A stretch of 64,000 bases of DNA, from positions 1 through 64,000 of the forward strand of contig NZ_CAMFHB010000011.1 of NCBI RefSeq assembly GCF_945952055.1, written 5' to 3'. The notes under the pieces were generated by a model. It did no database searches and was not told where the DNA came from. It worked only from the letters and a program-made list of their open reading frames with translations. Each line of letters begins with the position of its first letter. Within the stretch, counting starts at the first letter, position 1. Positions 48,081-57,762 of this stretch are shown in pieces. This stretch comes from an uncultured Alsobacter sp. Lineage in GTDB: Bacteria; Pseudomonadota; Alphaproteobacteria; Rhizobiales; Beijerinckiaceae. The position numbers and the translations under genes were made by a program.

Positions 48081-49085
48081 TCAGCCGATCTTCGAGACGA
48101 GGCGCCGGATGATGGCGGAGACGGTCTCGCCCTCGGCCCGGGCCGCGAAGGTCAGCGCGATGCGGTGCTTGAGCACGGGCTCCGCGAGGGCGGCGACGTC
48201 GTCCAGCGAGGGCGCCAGGCGGCCCTGGATCAGGGCCCGGGCCCGCACGGCGAGCATCAGGGACTGACCGGCTCGCGGCCCCGGTCCCCACGCCAGCAGG
48301 TCGGCGATGGACGGGTCGCCGTCGCCCGGCCGCGCCGAGCGCACGAGATTGAGGATGGCGTCGACGACGCTCTCGCCGACCGGCAGCCGGCGCATCAGGC
48401 GCTGCGCCGCCATCAGCTCGTCCGAGGTCATGGCCGCCTTGGCGGTCGCGGTGGTCTCGGACGTCGTCTCCAGGAGGATCCGCCGCTCGGTCGCCGCATC
48501 GGGGTAGCCGACGTCGATCTGCATGACGAAGCGGTCGAGCTGGGCTTCGGGGAGCGGATAGGTCCCTTCCTGCTCGATCGGGTTCTGCGTGGCGAGCACG
48601 TGGAACGGCCGGGGCAGGTCGTGCCGCTCGCCGGCGACGGTGACGTGGTACTCCTGCATCGCCTGCAGCAGGGCGGACTGGGTGCGGGGGCTGGCGCGGT
48701 TGATTTCGTCGGCCATCAGAAGCTGGGCGAAGATCGGGCCCTTGATGAACCGGAAGGACCGGCGGCCGCCGGCCGCCTCCTCGAGCACCTCGGATCCGAG
48801 GATGTCGGACGGCATCAGGTCCGGCGTGAACTGGATGCGCCGCGTCTCGAGGCCGAGCACCGTCCCCATGGTGTCGACGAGCTTCGTCTTGGCGAGGCCG
48901 GGGACGCCGACCACCAGGCCATGGCCGCCGGCCAGGATGGTGATGAGGGCGTTCTCGACGACCTGCGACTGGCCGAAGACCACCGTCGCGATGGCTTCCC
49001 GCGCGCGGCCGATCTGTTCGACCGCCGCTTCGGCCGATCGCACGATCATGGCGTCGAGGCTGGCTGCAGTGGCGGTCTCGCTCAT
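48081..49085 (-). CDS. MoxR-family AAA+ ATPase
   Basis: 334 residues from the ATG at 49085 with GAGGG upstream. Walker A GVPGLAKT at about 60-67, Walker B LLMADEINRASPRTQ, sensor 1 HVLATQNPIEQEGTYPLPEAQLDRF. MoxR proteins act as chaperone-like partners that activate or load metal or cofactor onto vWA proteins. It heads the module of four minus-strand genes ending at 42187, with two to three vWA-like partners. Confidence 0.94.
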   Translation of the reverse strand: MSETATAASLDAMIVRSAEAAVEQIGRAREAIATVVFGQSQVVENALITILAGGHGLVVGVPGLAKTKLVDTMGTVLGLETRRIQFTPDLMPSDILGSEVLEEAAGGRRSFRFIKGPIFAQLLMADEINRASPRTQSALLQAMQEYHVTVAGERHDLPRPFHVLATQNPIEQEGTYPLPEAQLDRFVMQIDVGYPDAATERRILLETTSETTATAKAAMTSDELMAAQRLMRRLPVGESVVDAILNLVRSARPGDGDPSIADLLAWGPGPRAGQSLMLAVRARALIQGRLAPSLDDVAALAEPVLKHRIALTFAARAEGETVSAIIRRLVSKIG

Positions 49086-49386
49086 CGAACCCTCGTTTTC
49101 TGTGCGCCGCCTCGCCATCGCCGCGGCGGCCGCCTCGTCACATCGCCGTGGTTCCGCGCCTGGAACCCCCGCGGGAAACACGACCCGCGGTCTTCGAGTG
49201 TCGCCCGCCCCGGGTGACCCCGGCAAGGGGCGCTTCCGCGCAGCCCATACCCCTGCGCACACGATTTCGTGGGGCCTTCGCCCCGATCACGGCAAACCGG
49301 TCCCAGCCGTCGCGGACCCGTCATGATTGTCGGGTGGCATGCCTCACTCGGCAAGGTCTCGTCGCGATGGGGCGAAACAGTGGCGG
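49086..49386. other. 301-bp intergenic region upstream of moxR
   Basis: Between the end of the small basic-protein gene and the moxR start, both on the minus strand. No gene and no clear terminator; a moxR promoter is expected here but none stands out. Confidence 0.4.
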
Positions 49387-49662
49387 TCAATCGGCGCTCG
49401 GAAGTCGGCGGATCGTGAACTCGATCCGGCCGTCGTCGAGCTCACGCCACCATTCGATCTCGGTCATGTAGGCGGCCTTCGGAAACCGCGAGAATGCTTC
49501 TCGCGCCTTCTCCCGTGCCTGCTCCCGCGGCAGCGTGAAGGTCTCGCGCTCCCAAGCTCCGCCTTCGCCGCGGCGGCCCTCGGCGCGGCGTTCGCCGCTC
49601 CGGCGGGCGAGCCGGCGTGCCACATCCGCGGGACGAGGGGGCTCTCGGGTCATCTCACGCAT
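49387..49662 (-). CDS. Small uncharacterised protein with basic N-terminus
   Basis: About 91 residues from the ATG at 49662; a GTG at 49719 that overlaps the upstream stop (GTGA) and an ATG at 49653 are alternatives. The N-terminal half is Arg/Glu-rich and looks disordered, while the C-terminal 50 residues (FPKAAYMTEIEWWRELDDGR, then IEFTIRRLP) look like a small folded domain. Directly follows the CCA-adding enzyme gene. No family recognised. Confidence 0.6.
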   Translation of the reverse strand: MREMTREPPRPADVARRLARRSGERRAEGRRGEGGAWERETFTLPREQAREKAREAFSRFPKAAYMTEIEWWRELDDGRIEFTIRRLPSAD

Positions 49663-49715
49663 CTCTCGCCGCCTGCACGCCCGGCGGCCCGGCAGCCCGG
49701 CAGCGTCGCACTTCG

Positions 49716-50981
49716 TCACGGGCGAGTCGAGGGCGGCTCCTCCCCGGCCCGGCGTTCCAGGATGTCGTCGAGAATCTCGTTCTGCCGGACCGCGTCATCG
49801 GGAAAGCCCTCGTCCCGCCATGCCGCCTCCGCCGCAGCAAGAATCGCGCCCATCCCGGGGCCCGGCGGGACGCCGCGTGCGATCAGGTGCGCGCCCGACC
49901 ACGGGCTTCTGGGGCGCGGGGCATCCAGCCCGGGCGCCACGGCCGCGAGGCTCTGCGCCACGTCGAGCCCATCGGCGACCATCGCGACGCAGAGCGCGTT
50001 CCGCGCCTCGGCGCTCCCCAACTCGTGAACGAGCCGGCGGGCGCCCGGCACGTCCAGTGCCGCGGCCCGCCCGTGCAGCCGGTCGATGAGAAGCCCGGCC
50101 TGCTCCAGGGCCTGGGCTTCGGCGCCCGAGAGGCGGAGCCGGTCGCGCAGCCGCTGCACGTCGTGCGACCCGTGCAGGGCGAGCGCCGCGAGCCGCGCGA
50201 TCGGCGTGGCGGCGGGACAGCCCGCGAGCAGCCGCGCGAAGGGAGCGAGCCGCGCGACCCCGCCAAGCACCTGCTGGGCAAAGCCCGCTTCCGCCACCGC
50301 CGGCACCACCTCGGCGGCGCGCCGGGCGGCCAGCAGCTTCAGCCACTCCGCCCGGATACGCTCCGCGGACAGGCGCTCGAGTCCGCCCCGCAGGGCCACG
50401 GCCGCATCGCGCGCCTGCGGATCGAGCGGGCCTTCTCCGTACTCGGCGTGGAAGCGGAACAGGCGGAGGATGCGCAGATAGTCCTCCCGGATCCGGGTGC
50501 GCGCATCGCCGATGAACCGAACCCTGCGGGCATGCAGGTCCGGCAGCCCGCCCACGGGGTCGAGCACGGCGCCGTCGGCACGGGCGTAGAGCGCGTTCAT
50601 CGTGAAGTCGCGGCGCTGGGCGTCCTCGCCGATGTCCCGGCTGAAGCTCACCGTGGCGCGGCGGCCGTAGGTCTCGACGTCCCGGCGCAGGGTCGTCACC
50701 TCGAACGGACGGTGGTCGATCAGCACCGTCACTGTGCCATGCTCGATGCCGGTCGGGATCGAGCGCAGGCCGGCCGCCTGCGCCTTCGCGACGACGATGG
50801 GAGGCTCCGCGGTGGTCGCGATGTCGATGTCGCCCGGCTGGAGCCCGAGGAGCGCGTTGCGCACCGCCCCACCCACGACATAGGCGGCATCCCCTTCCGA
50901 CGACAGCAGGTCGAGGATGCGCGCCACTGCGGGATCGTCGGCGAACGAGCCCGGCGGCAGGTGGGCGGCGACGGCGTTCAT
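49716..50981 (-). CDS. CCA tRNA nucleotidyltransferase (poly(A) polymerase family)
   Basis: 421 residues. The nucleotidyltransferase core has GGAVRNALLG and the metal-binding DIDIATT, then RRDFTMNALYA and the RIREDYLRILRLFRFHAEYG motif of class II enzymes. Adds or repairs the CCA end of tRNA. The start at 50981 overlaps the stop of the small membrane gene upstream (ATGA). Part of a tight run: DUF1285, Nudix, small membrane protein, CCA enzyme. Confidence 0.92.
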   Translation of the reverse strand: MNAVAAHLPPGSFADDPAVARILDLLSSEGDAAYVVGGAVRNALLGLQPGDIDIATTAEPPIVVAKAQAAGLRSIPTGIEHGTVTVLIDHRPFEVTTLRRDVETYGRRATVSFSRDIGEDAQRRDFTMNALYARADGAVLDPVGGLPDLHARRVRFIGDARTRIREDYLRILRLFRFHAEYGEGPLDPQARDAAVALRGGLERLSAERIRAEWLKLLAARRAAEVVPAVAEAGFAQQVLGGVARLAPFARLLAGCPAATPIARLAALALHGSHDVQRLRDRLRLSGAEAQALEQAGLLIDRLHGRAAALDVPGARRLVHELGSAEARNALCVAMVADGLDVAQSLAAVAPGLDAPRPRSPWSGAHLIARGVPPGPGMGAILAAAEAAWRDEGFPDDAVRQNEILDDILERRAGEEPPSTRP

Positions 50982-51235
50982 TCGAGGCGGCCTGGAACGA
51001 AGGTCCCGTTTTCCATGTGCGCCGGAACGTAGGCTCCCTTGCCTCGCGGCGCGGTGAAGCCCGTCCAGGCCAGCCAGCCGATGGCGAGCGCCAGGCCGCC
51101 GATCACGAGCCACGGCACCTGGCCGTCCCAGTGGGCGCGCCGCAGCGGCGAGCGACGCATGACCGTCAGCCAGAGCGCGAAGAGCGCGAAAGGCAGCAGG
51201 AAGAGGAGAAGCTCCTCGAGAAAAGCGCGGTTCAT
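50978..51235 (-). CDS. DUF6111-type small membrane protein
   Basis: 85 residues with two hydrophobic helices (about 5-25 and 43-62) separated by MRRSPLRRAHWDG. This small protein is found between a Nudix CoA pyrophosphatase and the CCA-adding enzyme in many alphaproteobacteria. Both ends overlap neighbouring genes as ATGA. Function unknown. Confidence 0.8.
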   Translation of the reverse strand: MNRAFLEELLLFLLPFALFALWLTVMRRSPLRRAHWDGQVPWLVIGGLALAIGWLAWTGFTAPRGKGAYVPAHMENGTFVPGRLE

Positions 51236-51882
51236 GCCGCGTATAGCCTTTGGTACATGGCCCGCACGATACCCGCGGTGACACCCCAGATATAGTGATC
51301 GCCATAAGGCATCGTATAGAAGCGTCGCTCCATGCCCTTCCATTCGCGCGAGCCCATCACGTGGTTGGCGGGCGTCATCAGGAAGGCCAGCGGCACCTCG
51401 AAGGCGAGTTCGACCTCGTCCCGGTTGATCGTCAGGTCGAAGCCGGGCTCGACGATCGAGAGCACCGGCAGGATGTCGAACCCGGTCGTGGTGAGATACG
51501 GGTCGAGATAGCCGAGCGGACGGACGAAACGCCTGTCCAGGCCGATTTCCTCCTCCGCCTCGCGCAACGCCGCCGCCATGGGGCTTGAGTCCTCCGCGTC
51601 GACCTTTCCGCCGGGAAAGGCGACCTGCCCGGAGTGCTGCCGCAGGTGCGAGGCGCGCCGCGTCAGGAGCACCGTGGCCTCCTCCGGGCGCGCCACCACC
51701 GGCACCAGCACGGCGGCCAGCCGGCGGCCCGGGATCATCTCGGGCTGGATGTCCGGATTGAGGTGGTGATCCCCATGCAGTTGCTTGCCGGGAGCCAGGT
51801 CGGGAACGGCCAGCGACAGGCGGTCCAGGGCGCGTGCCGCCAGCGCTTCCGGCGAAAACGAATAATCGACGACGCCGCTCAC
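51232..51882 (-). CDS. CoA pyrophosphatase-type Nudix hydrolase
   Basis: 216 residues, GTG start overlapping the DUF1285 stop. The CoA-specific extension LLTRRASHLRQHSGQVAFPGG (about 72-92) runs into the Nudix box ending REAEEEIGL (107-115), the pattern of NudL/YeaB enzymes that cleave CoA to phosphopantetheine and 3',5'-ADP. Length is normal for the family. Confidence 0.92.
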   Translation of the reverse strand: MSGVVDYSFSPEALAARALDRLSLAVPDLAPGKQLHGDHHLNPDIQPEMIPGRRLAAVLVPVVARPEEATVLLTRRASHLRQHSGQVAFPGGKVDAEDSSPMAAALREAEEEIGLDRRFVRPLGYLDPYLTTTGFDILPVLSIVEPGFDLTINRDEVELAFEVPLAFLMTPANHVMGSREWKGMERRFYTMPYGDHYIWGVTAGIVRAMYQRLYAA

Positions 51883-52475
51883 GCCAGCCCCTCGATCTCG
51901 GCCGCATCCGCCATCGGGAAGAAGGTGCCGCCCGAGGCGATGCCGAACCGGCGGCCCTCCGGCGTGTCCTGCTCCTCGCCGAGCTCCACGAGGTCGTAGA
52001 AGACGGCCCGGTTCACCCGCGCCCAGAGGTCCCCGCGCACCAGGACATAGGGGCGGAGGCCCTCTGTCGGCTCGCGCTCGAAACGCAGAGGATGCTTTTC
52101 GTTGACGACGGTCCAGTCGTCCACGTTGGTCCGGAAGCGGATCACGCGCGAGGCGCCCTCGCCCTCGATCGCCATCTCGACCGCGACGAAGGGCACGTCC
52201 TCGACGACGATGCCGACGCGCTCAACCGGCGTCACCAGCACGTAGCGCTCGGGGTCCTTGCGCAGGATGGTCGAGAACAGCCGCACGAGGGCCGGGCGGC
52301 CGATCGGCGTGCCGTTGTAGAACCAGGTCCCGTCCGCCGCGATCCGCATGTCGATCTCGCCGCAATAGGCGGGATTCCAGAGATGGACAGGAGGCAGCCC
52401 CTTCCCGCCGGCACCGCGGGCCGCAGTGGTCAGGGCATCGAGCGAAGGCGAGGCGGGAGTCTTTCCGGCGGACAT
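51879..52475 (-). CDS. DUF1285 domain protein
   Basis: 198 residues from the ATG at 52475 (MSAGKTPAS); the frame is open upstream but lacks conserved sequence. PPVHLWNPAYCGEIDMRIAADGTWFYNGTPIGRPALVRLFSTIL is split here: PVHLWNP near residue 30 and GTWFYNGTPIGR near 50 mark the family. It is a soluble beta-rich protein of unknown function, commonly found upstream of the CoA-type Nudix and CCA enzyme genes. First gene of that operon. Confidence 0.88.
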   Translation of the reverse strand: MSAGKTPASPSLDALTTAARGAGGKGLPPVHLWNPAYCGEIDMRIAADGTWFYNGTPIGRPALVRLFSTILRKDPERYVLVTPVERVGIVVEDVPFVAVEMAIEGEGASRVIRFRTNVDDWTVVNEKHPLRFEREPTEGLRPYVLVRGDLWARVNRAVFYDLVELGEEQDTPEGRRFGIASGGTFFPMADAAEIEGLA

Positions 52476-52555
52476 GCGAGGGAAGATAGGTGCTCTTGGT
52501 CGGGTTGGCGAGGAACGCCACGCGCAGGACGGCGCGCCGCTCGACAAGGCAGCTT

Positions 52556-52951
52556 TCACGCCTGAATCTTGACGTCCGTCTTGTCGAAGTCGGCGCCCTT
52601 GAAGAGCAAGGGTTCATCGAAGTCTATTGCCAGGGCGTAAGCGAAGCAGTCGCCGTAATTGAGCCCGGCGGGATGCCCGCTGCCTTTGCCAAAGTCGCGA
52701 TAGGCGGATCTCGCGATCCTCGCTTGAGCAGCGGTCATGGGCTCGATGACGATGCCGGCCGCCCTGATCAGCTCATCCATGCGACGGCTGATGATGGGCT
52801 GCTTCGTGCCGTCGACGACGATCCCGAGTTCGACGTAACTTGCGGCCGACAGTCTCTTGGGCAGACCCGGCCGAGCGAGCGCCGCGGCAAAGCGATGCGC
52901 GTCCTCCTCCCCACGCAGGATCGCGACCAGCGCGGACGTGTCGAGGATCAT
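52556..52951 (-). CDS. vapC: VapC-type PIN-domain toxin
   Basis: 131 residues. PIN-domain ribonuclease: the acidic residues expected at the active site are seen in MILDTSAL (Asp4), [18 protein letters not shown] and [13 protein letters not shown]. The start overlaps the vapB stop (ATGA). As a type II toxin it would cleave RNA when not held by its antitoxin. Sits 80 bp from the DUF1285 gene, so it is an insert between housekeeping genes. Confidence 0.92.
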   Translation of the reverse strand: MILDTSALVAILRGEEDAHRFAAALARPGLPKRLSAASYVELGIVVDGTKQPIISRRMDELIRAAGIVIEPMTAAQARIARSAYRDFGKGSGHPAGLNYGDCFAYALAIDFDEPLLFKGADFDKTDVKIQA

Positions 52952-53190
52952 TTCGGACGTCCGAGTTCGTCGTAAAGCAGATCCCCGTGCTCGATGTGGA
53001 GCTGGTCTTTCGGCCACCGCGCCGCTGCATCCCTGCCGATGGCCAGCAACTCCTCCGCGGTGGGCCGTCTCAGGCGCTCCAGTTTTTCCCTGAGCGACGA
53101 CGCGATGGCACCCGTCAAGCTTTCGCCTGTCAGAGCGGCGACTTCGTGCGCCAGCCGCTCCGTCTCTGCGTTCTTGATGTTCAGTGCCAT
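52948..53190 (-). CDS. vapB: VapB-type antitoxin (PSK operon family)
   Basis: 80 residues. The N-terminal [20 protein letters not shown] is the ribbon-helix-helix-like DNA-binding part of the Rv0623/PSK family, followed by a C-terminal toxin-binding tail ([20 protein letters not shown]). Neutralises VapC and represses its own promoter. Start follows GGAGGTGTAATCC. Confidence 0.92.
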   Translation of the reverse strand: MALNIKNAETERLAHEVAALTGESLTGAIASSLREKLERLRRPTAEELLAIGRDAAARWPKDQLHIEHGDLLYDELGRPK

Positions 53191-53260
53191 GGATTACACC
53201 TCCAACGTCTACCATTCTACCATAATGGCTTGCGTGTGCGAAGTAGGCCGGCGGGCGACC

Positions 53261-54205
53261 CTACGGCCAGCGCACCCGAGGCGGCATGGACGACAGGATG
53301 CTCTCGACGTTGCCGCCGGTCTTCAGCCCGAAGATCGTGCCGCGATCGAACAGCAGGTTGAACTCGACGTAGCGACCGCGACGCACGAGCTGTTCCTCGC
53401 GGTCCGCGGCGCTCCAGGCCGTTCCGACATTGCGCCGCACGATCTCCGGATAGGCACGGTCGAAGGCGAGGCCCACGTCCCTGGTGAAGGCGAGGTCGGC
53501 CGCCCAGTCGCCGCTGTCGTGGTAGTCGTAGAAGATGCCGCCGATGCCGCGCGGCTCGTTCCGGTGCTTGAGATGGAAGTACTCGTCGCACCAGGCCTTG
53601 TAGCGGGGGTAGGGCGCGATCGCCGCATGGGCGTCGCAGGCACCCTGCAGGGCGGCGTGGAACAGGAGCGTGTCCGGGTGATCCTGGACCCGGCGCCGGT
53701 CGAGCACGGGCGTCAGGTCCGCGCCGCCGCCGAACCAGGCCTTCGTCGTGACCACGAAGCGCGTGTTCATGTGCACCGTGGGCACGAAGGGGTTCCAGGG
53801 GTGGGCGATGAGCGAGATGCCCGACGCCCAGAACCGCGGATCCTCGGCCGACCCGGGGATCTGGCCGCGGAACTCGGGCGAGAACTCGCCATAGACGGTG
53901 GAGATGTGCACGCCCACCTTCTCGAAGACGCGGCCGTGCATGATCGACATCTCGCCGCCGCCGCCCGGCTGGCCCGAATGGTCGGTGCGCGTCCACGGCT
54001 TGCGCACGAAGCGGCCGGCCCGGCCCGAGTCGGCCTCGGCATCGAAGGGCCCCTGGGCCTCGTCCTCGATGGCCTCGAGGCTGGCGCAGATGCGGTCGCG
54101 CAGGCTGCGGAACCACGCCGTCGCCTCCGCCTTGCGGTCGTCGAGCACGCCCGGCGCGGGAAGAGGGGAGGGCGTGGTGAACGGCGAGTAAGGATGGGCG
54201 GTCAT
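53261..54205 (-). CDS. hemF: Oxygen-dependent coproporphyrinogen III oxidase
   Basis: 314 residues, normal for HemF. Decarboxylates coproporphyrinogen III to protoporphyrinogen IX with O2, feeding both haem and bacteriochlorophyll. Conserved blocks: [54 protein letters not shown] and [20 protein letters not shown]. The start at 54205 overlaps the trmL stop (ATGA). Presence implies oxygen-using growth; an oxygen-independent HemN may exist elsewhere. Confidence 0.96.
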   Translation of the reverse strand: MTAHPYSPFTTPSPLPAPGVLDDRKAEATAWFRSLRDRICASLEAIEDEAQGPFDAEADSGRAGRFVRKPWTRTDHSGQPGGGGEMSIMHGRVFEKVGVHISTVYGEFSPEFRGQIPGSAEDPRFWASGISLIAHPWNPFVPTVHMNTRFVVTTKAWFGGGADLTPVLDRRRVQDHPDTLLFHAALQGACDAHAAIAPYPRYKAWCDEYFHLKHRNEPRGIGGIFYDYHDSGDWAADLAFTRDVGLAFDRAYPEIVRRNVGTAWSAADREEQLVRRGRYVEFNLLFDRGTIFGLKTGGNVESILSSMPPRVRWP

Positions 54206-54696
54206 GGTCTTTGCTCCTGTTCCGCCAGCTTCTGCAATGCGCCCGTCTGGCGCAAGGCCTCCCCGAGCAGCATGGCGGCGGCCACCGCGACGTTGAGGGA
54301 TCGCAGGCCCCGGCGCATCGGCACGAAGACCCGCGCATCGGCCGCCTGGTGGACGTCCTCGGGCACGCCGGCCGATTCGCGTCCGAGAAGAAGCACGTCG
54401 TGCTCCTGGAAGGCGAACGCAGTGTGGGCGACGGCGCCGCGCGTCGTGGCCAGGACGAGCCGGCGCCCCTCCAGCGCCTCGCCCGGCTGGAATGCGGCAC
54501 GAAAGCGCATCCAGGAGATGTGGCGCACGATGTCCACCTGGTCGAGATAGTCCATGCCGGCCCGCCGGAAGGCGCGGTCCGACACCGGAAACCCGGCAGG
54601 CTCGATGATGTCCGCGGCGACGCCGAGGCAGGCGCAGAGCCTCAGCATGGTGCCCGTGTTTTGCGGAATGTCGGGCTGGTAGAGGGCGAGGCGCAC
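54202..54696 (-). CDS. trmL: tRNA (cytidine(34)-2'-O)-methyltransferase TrmL
   Basis: 164 residues, SPOUT fold. Motifs [31 protein letters not shown] and [17 protein letters not shown] form the knotted SAM site. Methylates the wobble ribose of certain leucine tRNAs. Divergent from petA; the hemF start overlaps its stop. Confidence 0.93.
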   Translation of the reverse strand: MRLALYQPDIPQNTGTMLRLCACLGVAADIIEPAGFPVSDRAFRRAGMDYLDQVDIVRHISWMRFRAAFQPGEALEGRRLVLATTRGAVAHTAFAFQEHDVLLLGRESAGVPEDVHQAADARVFVPMRRGLRSLNVAVAAAMLLGEALRQTGALQKLAEQEQRP

Positions 54697-54939
54697 CGTT
54701 TCCGGCTCCCGGGCGGCGGGATTGGGGGGAATTCACTGGTCAGAAGCCTCTGATCAGCGTTGAGAACTATAGACAAGGCGTACCGCGCATGCGAAACACC
54801 GCGCCGCGCGGCGACGCCCGGTCGCATTGCGGACGCATGCCTTTGCGGCGCAGAAGCATGCAGCCATCAAGACCGGGATGCCGACCGATCGGATCGAGCG
54901 TCAGACACCGCAGGGCGGGTCTGGGGCGTAGTTGCGAGG

Positions 54940-55473
54940 ATGACGACCGTGGCGACGACAGTGGCCGAACCGACCCGCAGGGACTTTCTCTTCATTGCGA
55001 CGGGTGCCGTGGGCGCCGTGGGTGTCGCGTCCGCGATCTGGCCGTTCATCAGCCAGATGGCCCCCGACGCCGCGACCGTCGCGGCCGGCGCGCCGGTCGA
55101 TTTCGACCTCGGCCCGATCGCCGAGGGGCAGATCGTGAAGCTGTTCTGGCGTGGCAAGCTGATCTTCGTCCGTCACCGCACGGCCGAAGAGATCAAGACC
55201 GCCGAGAACACGCCCCTGAGCGACCTGAAGGACCCCGAGGCCGACTCGGCGCGCGTCCAGAAGGGCCATGCCCAGTGGCTCGTCGTGTACGGCAACTGCA
55301 CGCACCTCGGTTGCGTGCCGCTCGGCAACGAGGGCCCCTATCACGGCTGGGCTTGCCCCTGCCACGGCTCGATCTTCGACACGTCCGGACGCATCCGTCA
55401 GGGGCCGGCGCCGACGAACCTGCCGATCCCGCCTTACGCCTTCCTTTCCGACACCAAGATCCAGATCGGTTGA
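54940..55473 (+). CDS. petA: Ubiquinol-cytochrome c reductase Rieske iron-sulfur subunit
   Basis: 177 residues. Tat-type signal anchor TRRDFLFIATGAVGAVG (RR at 13-14), then the Rieske domain with cluster ligands Cys120, His122, Cys139, His142 and disulfide partners Cys125 and Cys141. First gene of the bc1 operon petABC, which oxidises quinol and reduces cytochrome c in both cyclic photosynthetic and respiratory electron flow. The start at 54940 was chosen for its MTTVATTVAEPTRRDF N-terminus; frame is open further upstream. Confidence 0.96.
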   Translation: MTTVATTVAEPTRRDFLFIATGAVGAVGVASAIWPFISQMAPDAATVAAGAPVDFDLGPIAEGQIVKLFWRGKLIFVRHRTAEEIKTAENTPLSDLKDPEADSARVQKGHAQWLVVYGNCTHLGCVPLGNEGPYHGWACPCHGSIFDTSGRIRQGPAPTNLPIPPYAFLSDTKIQIG

Positions 55474-55512
55474 GCCGCAGTCGCCTCACGCTGGGGCCAG
55501 CAGGATAAAGCC

Positions 55513-56790
55513 ATGAGCGGACATTCCACCTACGTGCCGAAGAGCGCCATCGGGAAGTGGTTCGAGAGCCGTCTTCCCATCGTCGGCCTCATCCACTCCT
55601 CCTTCGTCGTGTTCCCGAACCCGCGGAACCTGAACTACTGGTGGACCTTCGGCGGCATCCTCGCCTTCATGCTGGTGGCGCAGATCGTCACCGGCGTCGT
55701 CCTGGCGATGCACTACACGCCCAACGCCGACCTCGCCTTCCTCTCCGTCGAGCACATCATGCGCGACGTGAACTACGGCTGGCTGATCCGCTACCTGCAT
55801 GCCAACGGCGCGTCGATGTTCTTCATCGCCGTGTACGTCCACATGTTCCGCGGCTTCTACTACGGCTCCTACAAGGCCCCGCGCGAGATCCTCTGGATCC
55901 TCGGCGTCATCATCTTCCTGCTGATGATGGCCACCGCCTTCATGGGCTACGTGCTGCCGTGGGGCCAGATGAGCTTCTGGGGCGCCACCGTCATCACCAA
56001 CCTCTTCTCGGCCTTCCCGGTCGTGGGTGAGACGATCGTGTCGTTCCTGTGGGGCGGCTACGCCGTCGGCAACCCGACGCTGAACCGCTTCTTCTCGCTG
56101 CACTACCTGCTGCCCTTCATGATCGCCGGCGTGGTGATCCTGCACATCTGGGCGCTGCACATCCCGGGCTCCAACAACCCGGCCGGCATCGAGAAGAAGA
56201 CCGAGAAGGACACTCTGCCCTTCCACCCCTACTTCACGGTGAAGGACGCGCTCGCGCTCGTCGTCTTCGTGATGTTCTTCTCGTGGTTCGTGTTCTACAT
56301 CCCGAACTACCTCGGCCACGCCGACAACTACATCCCCGCCGACCCGGCGGTGACGCCCGCCCACATCGTGCCCGAATGGTACTTCCTGCCGTTCTACGCC
56401 ATCCTGCGCGCCATTCCGGACAAGCTGATGGGCGTGCTCGCGATGTTCGGCTCGATCGCGGTGCTGGTGTTCCTGCCCTGGCTCGACACCTCCAAGATCA
56501 AGTCGGCGACCTATCGGCCGCTGTACCGCCAGTTCTTCTGGGTGTTCGTGGCGTGCTGCATCGGGCTCGGCTGGCTCGGCGCCAAGCCGCCGGAGGGTGG
56601 CTACGTCATCGCGTCGCGCATCCTGACGGCCTACTACTTCGCCCACTTCCTCATCATCCTGCCGCTGCTGGGTCTGTTCGAGACGCCGCGGCGCATCCCC
56701 GGCTCGATCGCCGAGGCGGTGCTGGGCAAGCAGGGTTCTGCGAGCGCGATGGCCGCCGGTGCCGCCGCTTCGCCGAACACCAAGGGCTGA
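55513..56790 (+). CDS. petB: Cytochrome b of the bc1 complex
   Basis: 425 residues, full-length cytochrome b with about eight membrane helices. Haem ligands lie in the two helix pairs around [19 protein letters not shown] and [20 protein letters not shown]. The quinol-oxidation-site motif is PEWY in [15 protein letters not shown]. Separate from cytochrome c1, unlike the fused fbcH of Bradyrhizobium. 39 bp after petA. Confidence 0.97.
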   Translation: MSGHSTYVPKSAIGKWFESRLPIVGLIHSSFVVFPNPRNLNYWWTFGGILAFMLVAQIVTGVVLAMHYTPNADLAFLSVEHIMRDVNYGWLIRYLHANGASMFFIAVYVHMFRGFYYGSYKAPREILWILGVIIFLLMMATAFMGYVLPWGQMSFWGATVITNLFSAFPVVGETIVSFLWGGYAVGNPTLNRFFSLHYLLPFMIAGVVILHIWALHIPGSNNPAGIEKKTEKDTLPFHPYFTVKDALALVVFVMFFSWFVFYIPNYLGHADNYIPADPAVTPAHIVPEWYFLPFYAILRAIPDKLMGVLAMFGSIAVLVFLPWLDTSKIKSATYRPLYRQFFWVFVACCIGLGWLGAKPPEGGYVIASRILTAYYFAHFLIILPLLGLFETPRRIPGSIAEAVLGKQGSASAMAAGAAASPNTKG

Positions 56791-56811
56791 GCGGTTACGG
56801 GGGATAGGACA

Positions 56812-57678
56812 ATGATCAAGAACCGACTGGTTTCCCTCGTCGCCGGCGCCGCCGCGCTCCTCGCCGTCGCCGGCCCCGCGCTCGCGGCCGGCGAGGTGGT
56901 TCAGCCGCCGCGCAACTCCTGGACCTTCGCGGGGCCGTTCGGCCACTTCGACGCCACGCAGCTCCAGCGCGGCTTCAAGGTGTTCCGCGAGGTCTGCTCG
57001 AACTGCCATTCGATGAACCTGATCGCCTTCCGCAACCTCTCGGAGAAGGGCGGGCCGGAGTTCACGGAAGCCCAGGTGAAGGCGCTCGCCGCCGAGTACA
57101 AGGTCACCGACGGACCCAACGACTCCGGCGAGATGTTCCAGCGGCCCGCCCGCCCGGCGGATCGCTGGCCGGCGCCGTTCAAGAACAAGCAGGAAGCCCA
57201 GACCGCCAATGGCGGCGCCTACCCGCCGGACTTCTCGGTGATCGCCAAGGCGCGCACCTACGAGCGCGGTTTCCCGTGGTTCCTCTTCGACATCGTGCTG
57301 CAGTTCCAGGAGCAGGGCGTCGACTACATCACCGCGCTGATGCAGGGCTACAAGGAGCCCGAGCACGGTGTCGAGGTGCCGGCCGGCAAGTACTACAACA
57401 CCTACTTCCCCGGCCACATCATCGCGATGCCGCAGCCGCTCAACGACGGCCAGGTCGAGTATCCCAAGGACGCCAATGGCCGTCCGCAGGCTCCCGAGAC
57501 CATCGCCCAGTACGCGCAGGACGTCTCGGCGTTCCTGATGTGGGCGGCCGAGCCGCACCTCGAGGCCCGCAAGGAGCTGGGCTTCAAGACGCTGGCCTTC
57601 CTGCTCGTCTTCGCCGGCCTCCTCTACTTCACCAAGCGCAAGATCTGGTCGAAGGTCGAGGGCCACGCCCACGCCTGA
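56812..57678 (+). CDS. petC: Cytochrome c1 of the bc1 complex
   Basis: 288 residues. Signal peptide (about 1-26, cut after ALA), haem motif C62SNC65H66, a likely axial Met in GHIIAMPQPL, and a C-terminal membrane anchor (about 262-278, TLAFLLVFAGLLYF). Last gene of petABC, followed by a strong terminator. Confidence 0.97.
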   Translation: MIKNRLVSLVAGAAALLAVAGPALAAGEVVQPPRNSWTFAGPFGHFDATQLQRGFKVFREVCSNCHSMNLIAFRNLSEKGGPEFTEAQVKALAAEYKVTDGPNDSGEMFQRPARPADRWPAPFKNKQEAQTANGGAYPPDFSVIAKARTYERGFPWFLFDIVLQFQEQGVDYITALMQGYKEPEHGVEVPAGKYYNTYFPGHIIAMPQPLNDGQVEYPKDANGRPQAPETIAQYAQDVSAFLMWAAEPHLEARKELGFKTLAFLLVFAGLLYFTKRKIWSKVEGHAHA

Positions 57679-57700
57679 CGCTCACGTCGGCATGTCTTCG

Positions 57701-57730
57701 AAAAGGGCCCCGGGACACCGGGGCCCTTTT
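57701..57730 (+). terminator. Intrinsic terminator after petABC
   Basis: AAAAGGGCCCCGG, loop GACA, CCGGGGCCCTTTT: a perfect 13-bp stem with a T-run, 22 bp after the petC stop. Symmetric, so it could work in both directions. Confidence 0.9.
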
Positions 57731-57762
57731 CCGTTGGACGTACCGGATCACGGCGGAAAGCC

